Of a stretch of 64,000 nucleotides of DNA, positions 38,252 to 47,148 are shown piece by piece. Origin of the DNA: Streptomyces sp. NBC_00440. GTDB taxonomy: Bacteria > Actinomycetota > Actinomycetes > Streptomycetales > Streptomycetaceae. A program made the position numbers and the translations under genes. Each line of letters opens with the position of its first letter. Position 1 is the first letter of the stretch. The DNA lies in contig NZ_CP107921.1 in the NCBI RefSeq assembly GCF_036014215.1, positions 6,445,501-6,509,500 on the forward strand, written 5' to 3'. The notes beneath the pieces are model-generated. The model searched no databases and had not been told where the DNA came from. It was given only the letters and a program-made list of their open reading frames with translations.

Positions 38252-39561
38252 CCGCCGGTGCTCCGGCGCCCGAAGCCGTGAAGGGGCCGCTGCGCAGACT
38301 CCGTGAGGCGGTGAGCGGCAGCTCGACCGCGGAGCGCGCCCTTGTCGTGAGCTGCCTGTCCGACTCCATGGGCACCGGCCTGTTCGCCGCACTCGCGGCG
38401 ATCTTCTTCACCCGGATCAGCGGCCTCACACCCACTCAGTTCGCCCTGGGGCTGTCCCTCGCCGGCGCGGTCGGGTTCGTCCTGACCATTCCGATGGGGG
38501 TCATCGGCGACCGCTTCGGAGCGCGTCGCACCCTGATCGTGCTCAACCTGTGGCGCGCCGCCGGGTTCGCCTGCTACATCTTCGTCACGTCGTTCCCCGT
38601 CTACCTGGCCGTCGTCCTGCTGACCGCGGTGGCCGACCGTACCGCGGGCGGTGTCAGTCAGGCCATCGTCGCCGACGTCGCCGGTGACGACCGCCGGGTG
38701 CGGCTGATGGCCGTCGTGCGGTCCGTCCGTAACGTGGGTTACGCGGTGGGCGGGCTGGTCGCCGGCCTGGCGATCGCGACGGACCGGCCCTGGGTCTTCA
38801 AGGCGACACTGCTGGGCATCGCACTGTTCTATGTGCTCTGCGCCGGCCTGCTCATGCGGATCAAGCTGTCGAACCCGGTGCCGGTGCCGCTGCGGACCAA
38901 GCGCAAGTGGGCCTTCCGGGACCGCCGTTATCTGGCCTTCACCGGGCTCAACTCGCTGCTCACCCTGCACGTCACGACCCTCAATGTGCTGCTGCCGCTC
39001 TGGATCCTGGCGACACCCGGGATTCCCGACACCTTCGTGGCCGTCCCGCTGATCGTGAACACGGTCATCGTCTCGCTCCTGCAACTGCCCGCCACCCGGC
39101 ACATATCCAGCCTCCCCGGGGCGGGCCGGGCCGCGTTCGCGTCCGCCGCGATGCTCGCGCTGGCGGCCTGCTTCTTCCTGGTGTCGTCGTGGTGGGACGA
39201 CGCGGCCGCTGCGATCCCGGTCCTGATCGCCGGTGTACTCGCGCTGACGGTGGCCGAGATGTGGCAGGCGGCGTCCTCCTGGCAGATTTCGATGGACCTC
39301 GCCCCCGAGGGCAACCGCTCCCAGTACCTCTCCACGTTCAACCTGGGCAACACGGCGGAACGCGTCATCGGCCCTGCGGTACTGCCCGCCCTCGTGATCA
39401 CGTTCCGGTCCTGGGGGTGGCTGGTGCTCGCGGTGGCCGTGCTGGCGAGCGGCTGCGCCACCTGGTGGCTCACCCGTGGCGACCGCGCGGCCGGAAACGA
39501 CGTGACGGCCGTCGTGGAGGAGACGGCCGTCGTGCCCGACGGGTCGAGCGCGGTCGGGTGA
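38248..39561 (+). CDS. MFS exporter at the end of the NeuB operon
   Basis: The start overlaps the ligase C stop by 4 bp (ATGA). The protein is 437 aa with about 12 hydrophobic helices and the motif GDRFGARR between helices 2 and 3, which marks a drug or metabolite MFS transporter. As the last gene of the operon it probably exports the final product or an intermediate. It is followed by a strong hairpin. Confidence 0.92.
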   Translation: MTAGAPAPEAVKGPLRRLREAVSGSSTAERALVVSCLSDSMGTGLFAALAAIFFTRISGLTPTQFALGLSLAGAVGFVLTIPMGVIGDRFGARRTLIVLNLWRAAGFACYIFVTSFPVYLAVVLLTAVADRTAGGVSQAIVADVAGDDRRVRLMAVVRSVRNVGYAVGGLVAGLAIATDRPWVFKATLLGIALFYVLCAGLLMRIKLSNPVPVPLRTKRKWAFRDRRYLAFTGLNSLLTLHVTTLNVLLPLWILATPGIPDTFVAVPLIVNTVIVSLLQLPATRHISSLPGAGRAAFASAAMLALAACFFLVSSWWDDAAAAIPVLIAGVLALTVAEMWQAASSWQISMDLAPEGNRSQYLSTFNLGNTAERVIGPAVLPALVITFRSWGWLVLAVAVLASGCATWWLTRGDRAAGNDVTAVVEETAVVPDGSSAVG

Positions 39562-39566
39562 CCGGG

Positions 39567-39600
39567 CGGTCCGTCCCCGCCCACCGGCGGGGACGGGCCG
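39567..39600. terminator. Bidirectional hairpin ending the NeuB operon
   Basis: An 11-bp perfect stem (39571-39581 with 39586-39596, loop CACC) extends to about 15 bp with a G-U pair. It sits between the operon's last gene (+) and the M20 amidohydrolase (-) and marks the right boundary of the locus. Confidence 0.85.
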
Positions 39601-39628
39601 CATCCGGCCCCGGTGAGCGTCCCGCGTT

Positions 39629-40822
39629 TCAGCGGCGGCTCCGCTGCCGCTCCCGCACCCCGTCCAGCAGCCGGCTCCGGCGGTCCGGGGACGCCGCCAT
39701 GGCCGCGCCCGTCAGGGCCAGGGCCGTGGCGCCGTCCAGTACGGCCCGGTCGGCGCCGGGGCTCTTGCCGTACGCGGTGAACTCGGGGGTGTGCTGCCTG
39801 GCGCCGTCCGTCTCGTAGCCGATCGTCGGGTGGATCGTGGGGACGCGCTGCGAGACGTTGCCCATGTCGGTCGACGCCATCGACTCGCCGTGCAGTGGTG
39901 TCGCCGTGCGGCCCAGTTCGCCGAGGGCTTCCACATACGCGTCCGTCAGGTCGGCGTCCTGCCGCAGATCGGCGAAGTCCCGTCCGTGCGGGCTCACTTG
40001 GAGCGCCGCTCCGGTGGCGAGGGCGCCGGCCTCGAAGCAGGCACGTACCCGCTGCCACGCCTCGGCGAGCTGCTCCACCGTACGGGCCCTGACCTCCCAG
40101 CGCGCACCGGTGCGGTCCGGTATGACGTTCACGGCCCGGCCGCCGTCGGTGACGATGCCGTGGACGACCACCCCGGGCGGCAACTGCTGGCGGAGCAGCC
40201 CGACGGCGGTCTGCGCGACGGTCATCGCGTCGAGGGCGTTGATCCCTTCCCAGGGTGCGAGCGCGGCGTGCGAGGGCTTGCCCCGGTACGTGATGTCCCA
40301 GGAGCCGATGGCCAGTGAGGAGGCGCCGACGCTGTCGTCCGGGCCGGCGTGCACCATCATCGCCGCGGCCACGTCGTCGAAGACCCCGGCGTCGAGGAGG
40401 AGGACCTTCCCGCCGATGTCCTCCTCGGCCGGTGTGCCGATCAGCTTCACGGTCAGGCCGAGTTGGTCCGCCACGGCGGCGAGGCCGAGGGCGGCGCCGA
40501 CGGCCGATGCTCCGTTGACGTTGTGCCCGCAGGCGTGGCCGATACCGGGCAGGGCGTCGTACTCGGCGCAGAACCCGATGACGAGGTCCCCGGTCCCGCA
40601 GGTGGCGACGAGGGCCGTGGGGAGGTCCGCGACCCCCCGGGCGACCGTGAAGCCCGCCGTCTCCAGCAGGTCCCCGATCCTGGCGGCGGCGCGGTGCTCC
40701 TGGAGCGCGATCTCGGGTTCGTCGTGCAGTCCGTGGCTGAGGTCCACGAGCTGCCCGCTCCAGGAGCCGACCGCCTTGGTCACGGTCCTGCGTATGTCCG
40801 CACTGCTGCTGGGCTCCGTCAT
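39629..40822 (-). CDS. M20 family metallo-amidohydrolase
   Basis: ATG start at 40822, overlapping the upstream MFS stop by 4 bp. The protein is 397 aa. Metal ligands are visible in ACGHNVNG, TPAEED and HAGPDD; a dimerisation domain and the late motif GESMASTDMGNVSQRVPTIHP are typical of the M20D group (aminobenzoyl-glutamate, indole-amino acid and N-acyl-amino acid hydrolases). It cleaves amide bonds of N-acylated amino acids in the cytoplasm; the substrate is not evident. It is co-transcribed with the preceding transporter, suggesting uptake or export of the same amide. Confidence 0.92.
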   Translation of the reverse strand: MTEPSSSADIRRTVTKAVGSWSGQLVDLSHGLHDEPEIALQEHRAAARIGDLLETAGFTVARGVADLPTALVATCGTGDLVIGFCAEYDALPGIGHACGHNVNGASAVGAALGLAAVADQLGLTVKLIGTPAEEDIGGKVLLLDAGVFDDVAAAMMVHAGPDDSVGASSLAIGSWDITYRGKPSHAALAPWEGINALDAMTVAQTAVGLLRQQLPPGVVVHGIVTDGGRAVNVIPDRTGARWEVRARTVEQLAEAWQRVRACFEAGALATGAALQVSPHGRDFADLRQDADLTDAYVEALGELGRTATPLHGESMASTDMGNVSQRVPTIHPTIGYETDGARQHTPEFTAYGKSPGADRAVLDGATALALTGAAMAASPDRRSRLLDGVRERQRSRR

Positions 40823-42270
40823 GCGAGCTCTCCGCTCTGGGTCAGGTGCTGATGGTGCGCCGGGTCCGTCTCGCGCGGGCTGCGGTAGCGCAGTGCGAGG
40901 CCCGTGCCGGCGAGGGCGATGACGGCGCACGCGCCCCAGCCCCACAGGTAGCCGGACTCGGCGATGTTCGTGGTGCCGGGCGTGATGTGGGCCGCGAAGA
41001 ACGCGCCGATCACGGCGGCGCCGATGGCCGCGCCGAGGGACAGGGCCAGTTCGTTGAGCCCGACGGCCAGGGCCGTGTCCTTCTCCGCGACGGCCTCGGC
41101 GGAGAGCGTCCGCGTGATCGACTCGAACAGTCCGGTGGCGAGCCCCACGACCAGGGCACAGATCACGTACTGGGTGAGGGTGCGGTGGAAGACGACCAGC
41201 CCCAGGAAGCCCAGGGCGACGAGGCCGCCCGCCGACGCGAGCACGGCACGGTCACCGAGCCGGCGGGTGAGGCGCGGGGTCAGTGCGGATCCGGCGAATC
41301 CGACGGTCACCATGGCGAGCGAGATCGTGGCGATGGCCTGCGGCCCCAGACCCATGCCGTAACCGGTCGCGGACCGCGAAGCGCCCAGGAAGAGGGCGTT
41401 GGCGCCGAGGAAGCCGATCGTGCCGAAGGCGGCGCAGAAGGTGAAGCAGCTGACCACAGCGAGCCGTGGATTGCTCAGCATCCGCACGCTGACCAGCGGG
41501 TTCACCGAGCGCCGCTCGACCGCCACCCAGACGGTGAGGAGGACGACCGCTCCGACGGCGAGAGCGAGCGTACGCGGTGCTCCCCAGCCCCACGTACTGC
41601 CCTGCGCGAGGACCAGGACGAGCGCCACCAGACCCGCGGTGAGCAGCACGGCCGCCCCGTAGTGGAAGCGGCCGCCGCGCGGTGCGTCGCTGGGGGGCAG
41701 CACGATTCCGGCCACCACGGCGAGGGCGGCGACCGGAACGGCCGTCCACAGCCCGGCCTCGGCGTGGTGCTCGCTGAGCGCGCCCGCCACCAGGCCCCCC
41801 ACACCGATCGACAGGAGCAGGACCCCCACGAGGAGGGAGATCCCGCTGCGGTTCCGCTCGGGTGCACGGGACCGCAGGATGCCCACGAGCAGGGGAAAGA
41901 AGCCGACGACGGCGCCCTGGAGCACGACCCCGACGGCCAGCGTCACGGCGGACGGATGCACGGCGATCAGCAGCGAGCCGCCCGCCACCATCGCGATGGA
42001 CACCCGCAGGAGCCTGCGGTGGCCGTACAGGTCGCCGAGGCGCGAGAGCAGCGGTGTCATCACCGCGAAGGCCACCTGGGACAGCAGATAGATGTTGTTC
42101 TGGCCCACCGTGCTGATGTGCAGACTGAGGCCCACCGCGGGCAGCAGCGGCGTCAGATAGCCCTGGGCGATGCCGCTCAGCAGGATCACGAACGCCATGG
42201 TCGCGAGCATGGCGGGTCCGGAGCTCATCGCTCCGGGTCCGCGTTCCGTTCCCGATATACGTGGAAGCAC
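40819..42270 (-). CDS. MFS transporter paired with the M20 amidohydrolase
   Basis: A GTG start at 42270 has GAGGTG upstream; an ATG at 42228 is an alternative with poor spacing. The protein is 483 aa, with about 14 hydrophobic helices and a GDLYGHRRLLR loop motif, as in DHA2-like transporters. The stop overlaps the M20 gene by 4 bp. It is divergent from a two-domain Lrp/AsnC regulator, which probably controls both genes. Confidence 0.88.
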   Translation of the reverse strand: MLPRISGTERGPGAMSSGPAMLATMAFVILLSGIAQGYLTPLLPAVGLSLHISTVGQNNIYLLSQVAFAVMTPLLSRLGDLYGHRRLLRVSIAMVAGGSLLIAVHPSAVTLAVGVVLQGAVVGFFPLLVGILRSRAPERNRSGISLLVGVLLLSIGVGGLVAGALSEHHAEAGLWTAVPVAALAVVAGIVLPPSDAPRGGRFHYGAAVLLTAGLVALVLVLAQGSTWGWGAPRTLALAVGAVVLLTVWVAVERRSVNPLVSVRMLSNPRLAVVSCFTFCAAFGTIGFLGANALFLGASRSATGYGMGLGPQAIATISLAMVTVGFAGSALTPRLTRRLGDRAVLASAGGLVALGFLGLVVFHRTLTQYVICALVVGLATGLFESITRTLSAEAVAEKDTALAVGLNELALSLGAAIGAAVIGAFFAAHITPGTTNIAESGYLWGWGACAVIALAGTGLALRYRSPRETDPAHHQHLTQSGELA

Positions 42271-42399
42271 AGCTTCACCTCTGGATCACTGGGGCCGGTG
42301 GATCAATGGGTGGCCGGAACCGAATGTCGTGGCTACTGTGCGGGCCGAGGCACGAACGACCTCGAATATTCATGGATTCGTCCGTACGGAGGCCTTGTG

Positions 42400-43416
42400 A
42401 TGCGAGAAACGGTCACCACCAGCGAACTCGACCTCGCGCTGGTGAACGCCCTCCAGCTGCGGCCCAGAGCCCCCTGGACGGAGCTGGCCCCGCTGCTCGG
42501 CGTGACCGCGGGCACGCTGGCCCGCCGCTGGGAGCGGCTGACCGGGGAGGGGCTCGCCTGGGTGTACGCGGCGCCCGGGCGCGAGTTCTCCCGCAACCGC
42601 TGCTCGGCCTTCGTCCTGCTGCGCTGCCTTCCCCGGGACCGGTCCCGGCTGATGGCGGAGCTGAGCCCGCTCCCGGAAGCCGTGACGATCGAGCTGACCG
42701 GCGCCGGCACCGCCGATCTGCTGCTCGACGTGCTCGCCCCGGACCTGACGGCGCTCACCCGGTTCCTCAGCGAGAAGCTGGACCCGATACCGGGCATCAC
42801 ATCGATGACCTGCCTGCTCACCACGGAGCTCTACGTCGAGGGCAGCCGCTGGCGGCTGCGCTCCCTGGCCCCCGCCCAGCTGACGGCGCTCGGCAGCCCG
42901 GCGGCGGTGGGGGAGTCCACCCGTACGCCCGGACTCGACGCCGTCGACCGGGCCCTGCTCGACGAACTGGTCCGCGACGGCCGGCTCGGTCTGGCCGAAC
43001 TCGCCGAGCGCACGTCCACCAGCCCGGCCACCGTCCGCCGCCGGATGCGCCGCCTCACGGACTCGTCGGTCCTGACCTTCCGCTGTGACATCGCCTCAGC
43101 CCTGGCGGGGCATCCGGTCCCGGTCTCGCTGCTCGGGCAGGTGCCCGCGCGCGACATCGGCACCGTTCACCGCACACTGGTGGCTCTGCCCGAATGCCGG
43201 CTGGTGGCCGCCGTGACCGGTCCCTCGAACATCTTCACCACGCTCTGGGTGCACGACCTCGGTGACATCCAGCGCCGCGAGACCGCCCTGTGCGCCCGGC
43301 TGCCCACCCTCACGGTGACCGACCGCATCGTCGGCCTGCACACGGTCAAACGCATGGGCCATCTGCTCGACGCGGAGGGGCGCCGGGTGGGGGTGCAGCC
43401 GATCGCCCCCTGGTAG
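42400..43416 (+). CDS. Lrp/AsnC family regulator with two tandem HTH-RAM units
   Basis: ATG at 42400 (or GTG at 42397) with GGAG upstream; the frame is open back to 40846 but only because it is antisense to the MFS gene. The protein is 338 aa, about twice the normal Lrp length. Two AsnC-type HTH domains are seen (about residues 8-60 and 185-235), each followed by a sensor-like region, so the protein is an internal duplication. It is divergent from the MFS/M20 pair across 129 bp and probably regulates it in response to an amino acid-like ligand. Confidence 0.9.
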   Translation: MRETVTTSELDLALVNALQLRPRAPWTELAPLLGVTAGTLARRWERLTGEGLAWVYAAPGREFSRNRCSAFVLLRCLPRDRSRLMAELSPLPEAVTIELTGAGTADLLLDVLAPDLTALTRFLSEKLDPIPGITSMTCLLTTELYVEGSRWRLRSLAPAQLTALGSPAAVGESTRTPGLDAVDRALLDELVRDGRLGLAELAERTSTSPATVRRRMRRLTDSSVLTFRCDIASALAGHPVPVSLLGQVPARDIGTVHRTLVALPECRLVAAVTGPSNIFTTLWVHDLGDIQRRETALCARLPTLTVTDRIVGLHTVKRMGHLLDAEGRRVGVQPIAPW

Positions 43417-43439
43417 CCGGGGCCCGCGGGGGCCCCGGC
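43416..43439. terminator. Short hairpin at the end of the Lrp gene
   Basis: Arms 43416-43425 and 43430-43439 (GCCGGGGCCC and its complement) are perfect around GCGG. The stem begins at the last base of the Lrp stop codon and separates it from the convergent serine hydrolase gene. Confidence 0.75.
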
Positions 43440-43464
43440 GTACAGGCTGGACGGCTGCCCCTCC

Positions 43465-44676
43465 TCAGCCGTGGGTACGGGCGCCGTTGAGGTGGGCGCC
43501 CACCAGGAGGAACGCCTCGATCAGGGGGACTTGCGGCACCGCGGGTGACATGACCTGTGAGCCGAAGTGCACGATGACGAGGTCGAGTCCGGGTGAGACG
43601 AACAGCCGCTGGCCGTGAATGCCGCTGGCCATGAAGGAGCCGTGCGGGTCGTTCGGAATCCACCACAGGTCGTGGTACGAGAGGGTGGCGGGCGTGGTCG
43701 CGGGGGCCGCGGGGAAGCGGACGCGCCGGGTGTAGTCCGGGACCGGGGTGGTGATGGCGGCGGCAACGGACTCCGGCACCACCTGCCGACCGCCGGCCGC
43801 GCCGCCGCAGCGGATCATCTCGCCGAGCCTGGCCACGTCCCGCGCCGTCGCACTGAAGCCGCCGCAGGCGGCCTCGGCGCCTTCGGAGTCCAGGATGTAG
43901 TAGGCGTCCTCCTCCGCCCCGATGCGGGACCAGAGGAGTTCGGACAGCAGCGCGGAGGTGGTCGTTCCGGTGACCCGGCGCAGGACTTCGGCGAGCGCCT
44001 CCACATTGCCGTTCTCGTAGCGGAACCCGGTGCCCGGGGCGGCGGTCGCCCGTGCGGTGGCGAGGTGTTCGCGGATGGTCGCCGGGCCCGTGTAGCCGTA
44101 CGGGCGCAGTCGCGGGGCGAGGATGGCGGCGTAGCGCTGGGCTTCGAGCGCTTTGTCGTAGGGGCGGCCCGCATAGCTCATCTGCGTGCCCATGTGGAGC
44201 AGGTGGCCGACCTCGGCCTCACCGAAGGCGGTGCCCGCCAGTTCGGGGACGTATGTGGTGACCCGGGCCGTCCGGTCGAGCAGTCCCTCGTGTGCGAGTA
44301 CCGCCGCCAGCAGGCCTATGTACGACTTCGCCGCCGAGGCGTTGAAGTGCGGCACGTGGGCCTCGTAGCCGTGCAGGTAGGTCTCGTGGACGACGGTTCC
44401 GCGGTGGAGGACGAGGAAGGCATCCGTCTGGGCCGCGGCGAACACCTCGGGGAGAGGGATCGCGCGGCCGTCCGGCGTGGTGAGCCGGAGGCTGTCGATG
44501 CCGGAGTCCCGCTCCGCCGCAGGCAGTTCGCGTGGCCGGTCCCGGCCGCGCCAGACACGGCGGCTGGGCACCGTCTCACGGCCTGCGGCATTGTGCCGGC
44601 GCACCCACGCCGGATCCGTGAAACCTAGTGCCCAGACGAGGTCCGCCAACGAGGACATCTCCACCGGCTGCGTCAT
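43465..44676 (-). CDS. Serine hydrolase of the class C beta-lactamase / NylB-like family
   Basis: ATG start at 44676 with AGGAGTG upstream. The protein is 403 aa. It has the Ser-x-x-Lys motif S114-A-A-K117 and the YEN (Tyr-x-Asn) motif, the catalytic set of penicillin-recognising esterases. The overall pattern (GGFSATARDVARLGEM, YHDLWWIPND) resembles 6-aminohexanoate-dimer hydrolases and related esterases more than true beta-lactamases. No signal peptide was seen, so it is probably cytoplasmic and cleaves amides or esters. A perfect inverted repeat lies just upstream of its start. Confidence 0.88.
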   Translation of the reverse strand: MTQPVEMSSLADLVWALGFTDPAWVRRHNAAGRETVPSRRVWRGRDRPRELPAAERDSGIDSLRLTTPDGRAIPLPEVFAAAQTDAFLVLHRGTVVHETYLHGYEAHVPHFNASAAKSYIGLLAAVLAHEGLLDRTARVTTYVPELAGTAFGEAEVGHLLHMGTQMSYAGRPYDKALEAQRYAAILAPRLRPYGYTGPATIREHLATARATAAPGTGFRYENGNVEALAEVLRRVTGTTTSALLSELLWSRIGAEEDAYYILDSEGAEAACGGFSATARDVARLGEMIRCGGAAGGRQVVPESVAAAITTPVPDYTRRVRFPAAPATTPATLSYHDLWWIPNDPHGSFMASGIHGQRLFVSPGLDLVIVHFGSQVMSPAVPQVPLIEAFLLVGAHLNGARTHG

Positions 44677-44686
44677 GCGCTCACTC

Positions 44687-44709
44687 CTATCGGTCTGAAG
44701 TACCGATAG
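44687..44709. promoter_or_regulatory. Perfect inverted repeat upstream of the serine hydrolase gene
   Basis: CTATCGGT and ACCGATAG (8-bp arms, 7-bp spacer) lie 11-33 bp upstream of the start. The position between promoter and start fits an operator. The TetR gene immediately upstream on the same strand is a candidate regulator. Confidence 0.65.
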
Positions 44710-44762
44710 ATACCATACGAAGTGTTCAGTAAGTGTGGAGTAGGAGTGAGCGGGAGGCGCGG

Positions 44763-45404
44763 TCAGGGCGTGCTGTCGACGGCTCCCGGTGCGTCCGACG
44801 GTGTCAGCCCCGAGGCCCACACCCGCCCGTACACGGACAGGTCCCGCAGATGCCCCGTGATCTCGGCGGCGCTGTACCCGGTGTCGTTCTCCACCCACCA
44901 GGTCAGCATGCCGATGAGCTCGCCCGTCCATGCCCGCGCGATGACGTCGAAGGGGATGCGCGGGGTGACGCCGAGCTCCCCGGCGCGTTCACGGAAGAGG
45001 CGCTCGACGCGGTCGCAGGTGATCTCCGTGAACTCCCGCAGCGCCCGGCCGTCGCCCTCGCCCCTGAGGATGACCCGGTAGACGGGCTTCTCCTGCTCCG
45101 CGTGCTGGAAGATGTAGAGGACCGGCAGGCCGGTGAAGCCCTGGGCCTGGGCCTGTTCGACGGCCGGCAGCAGCCGTTCCCGGTCCGCGGCGAGTTCCCG
45201 GACGACGTCGACGAGCAGGTCCTCCTTGTCGCGGTAGTGGGAGTAGAAGGTGGCGCGGGCGACATCCGCGCGCTCGGTGAGTTCCTCCACGGTGATCGCG
45301 TGGAATCCGTGGTCCAGGACGAGACCGACGAGAGCCGAGCGCAGTGCGTGGCGGGTGCGGCGGACGCGGCGGTCCTCGGCGGGTTTCGGGGCTGCGGGCT
45401 TCAT
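44763..45404 (-). CDS. TetR family transcriptional regulator
   Basis: ATG at 45404 is chosen; the frame extends to 45476 through an AT-richer promoter-like stretch. The protein is 213 aa with an N-terminal TetR HTH (ATFYSHYRDKEDLL) and a helical sensor domain. It is divergent from the acyl-CoA ligase operon across 142 bp holding GTTC-GAAC repeats, so it probably represses that operon and itself. It is also upstream of the serine hydrolase. Confidence 0.9.
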   Translation of the reverse strand: MKPAAPKPAEDRRVRRTRHALRSALVGLVLDHGFHAITVEELTERADVARATFYSHYRDKEDLLVDVVRELAADRERLLPAVEQAQAQGFTGLPVLYIFQHAEQEKPVYRVILRGEGDGRALREFTEITCDRVERLFRERAGELGVTPRIPFDVIARAWTGELIGMLTWWVENDTGYSAAEITGHLRDLSVYGRVWASGLTPSDAPGAVDSTP

Positions 45405-45495
45405 GGCCGGATTATTTCCTCTTCGTGCGAACCGTTGACCTGACACTAACGCTGCATTTACGTTCTCGTACACCAAGATTGTTACCGGACAGAAT

Positions 45496-45531
45496 GTTCA
45501 GGAACGATGTCGTTCAGGAACGATCAGGAAC
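45496..45531. promoter_or_regulatory. Repeated GTTCAGGAAC operator in the TetR / acyl-CoA ligase gap
   Basis: The dyad GTTC-AG-GAAC occurs at 45496-45505 and 45512-45521, 16 bp apart, with a third partial copy (CAGGAAC) at 45525-45531. The array is 16-51 bp before the ligase start. This is the likely binding site of the divergent TetR protein. Confidence 0.7.
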
Positions 45532-45546
45532 TGGTGAGGGAGCGCG

Positions 45547-47103
45547 ATGAACCTCGGACGGTACGTACGCAGGACAACCAGCCATCAGCCCGGCGCCGAA
45601 GCCGTGGTCTGCGGGGCGACCCGGCTCACGTACGCGGCCCTCGACGAGCAGAGCGACCGGCTCGCCACCGCCCTGCACGGCCTGGGCCTCCGCAAGGGCG
45701 ACTGTGTGGCGACCCTGGCGGGCAACCGCGCGGAACTCGTCGTCACGGAGATGGCCCTGTACAAGGCGGCGCTGGTGCGCGCCCCGGTCAACGCCCGGCT
45801 CGGTGAGGGGGAAGTGGCCCATCTGCTGCGCGAGTCGGGAGCGCGCGTCCTGCTCGCCGACGCCTCCCACCTGGACGCGGCGCGGCACGCGGTGCCCGGC
45901 AGCGGGGTGCGGACGGTGATCGGTTACGACGGGCCGAGCGACCTCGGTCCCGGCTACGCCGGCCTCCTCGCCGACGCCGTCCCCGACCCGGTCGACACCG
46001 ACTGCGACGACGGCGACCCCGCCGTCCTGCACTTCACCTCCGGCTCGACGGGCAAGCTCAAGGCCGCGATCCAGACGTACGGCAACCGGGCAGCGGTGAT
46101 GCGCAAGATGGTGATGGGTCCGGACACCCGCGTCGGCCCCGGCGACCGGCAGATCCTGGCCGGCCCCGTGACCCACGCCTCCGGTATGCCGCTGCTCGGC
46201 ATCTTCTTCGCGGGCGGGTGCGCGGTGGTGCTGCCGAGCTGGGATGCCGAGGGCTTCCTCGCCACCGTCCAACGGGAACGCGCGACGCATGCGTTCGTCG
46301 TCCCGACCATGGTCAACACGGTGCTCGCGCTGCCGGAAGCCCGCTCCTACGACGTCTCCACCCTGCGCCAGCTGATATACGGGGCCGCGCCCATGTCGCC
46401 CCAGCGCATCCGTGAGGCCTGGGAGTTGTTCGGCCCGGTGCTGTCCCAGGGGTACGGCTGCGGGGAGACCACATCGGGAGTGCTGTTCCTGTCGACGGAT
46501 GACCACCGGCGTGCCATCGAGGGCGAGGACGAGGAACTGCTGCTGTCCTGCGGCCGGCCGCGGGCCGAGGCCGAGGTCGAGGTCGTGGACGAGCACGGGG
46601 TGCCGGTGCCGGACGGCGAGATCGGGGAGATAGCGGTACGGGGCCCTGACGTCGTGCCCGGGTACTTCAACGAACCGGACCTCACCGCCGCCTCCTTCCG
46701 CGACGGCTGGTTCCTCACCGGCGACCTCGCGCGCCGCCGCGCGGACGGCTACGTCTTCATCGTCGACCGCAAGAAGGACATGATCATCTCCGGCGGTTTC
46801 AACATCTACGCCGTCGAGGTCGAGTCCGTCCTGCACCAGCATCCGCAGGTGTACGCGGCTGCCGTGGTCGGTGTCCCGGACGACCGGTGGGGCGAGGCGG
46901 TCAAGGCCGTCGTCGTGCCGCGCGAGGGCAGCACGCTGACCGAGGCCGGGCTCATCGATTTCTGCGCCGAACGCCTGGCCCGCATGAAGAAGCCCCGCTC
47001 GGTCGACTTCGTCGACGCGCTGCCCCACAACCCCAACGGCAAGATCGACCGCCGTGCGATCCGCGACCCCTACTGGGCGGGCTCCGGGCGCCGCGTCCAC
47101 TGA
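45547..47103 (+). CDS. AMP-dependent acyl-CoA ligase
   Basis: ATG start with GAGGGAG upstream. The protein is 518 aa, an ANL-superfamily adenylating enzyme: P-loop-like TSGSTGKLK, YGCGETT, the TGD hinge region and the C-terminal Lys in NPNGKIDRR. It activates a carboxylic acid as acyl-AMP and transfers it to CoA. The next gene is an acyl-CoA dehydrogenase-like protein, and a transporter follows, so the operon looks like uptake and first oxidation of a carboxylic acid. The substrate (fatty or aromatic) is not evident. Confidence 0.93.
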   Translation: MNLGRYVRRTTSHQPGAEAVVCGATRLTYAALDEQSDRLATALHGLGLRKGDCVATLAGNRAELVVTEMALYKAALVRAPVNARLGEGEVAHLLRESGARVLLADASHLDAARHAVPGSGVRTVIGYDGPSDLGPGYAGLLADAVPDPVDTDCDDGDPAVLHFTSGSTGKLKAAIQTYGNRAAVMRKMVMGPDTRVGPGDRQILAGPVTHASGMPLLGIFFAGGCAVVLPSWDAEGFLATVQRERATHAFVVPTMVNTVLALPEARSYDVSTLRQLIYGAAPMSPQRIREAWELFGPVLSQGYGCGETTSGVLFLSTDDHRRAIEGEDEELLLSCGRPRAEAEVEVVDEHGVPVPDGEIGEIAVRGPDVVPGYFNEPDLTAASFRDGWFLTGDLARRRADGYVFIVDRKKDMIISGGFNIYAVEVESVLHQHPQVYAAAVVGVPDDRWGEAVKAVVVPREGSTLTEAGLIDFCAERLARMKKPRSVDFVDALPHNPNGKIDRRAIRDPYWAGSGRRVH

Positions 47104-47148
47104 GGTCTGCCGCTTGCCCCCGGACCCCCGTTGAACAGGAGCCACACC

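Noticed and set aside
40846..42399. Plus-strand frame of more than 500 codons joined to the Lrp regulator
   Set aside because: It is antisense to the MFS gene, has no protein-like composition, and the Lrp protein has its own start with a ribosome site at 42400.
43465..44676. True beta-lactamase / antibiotic resistance gene
   Set aside because: SxxK and YxN are present, but no signal peptide was seen and the other motifs fit NylB-like esterases and amidases better, so a resistance role is not supported.
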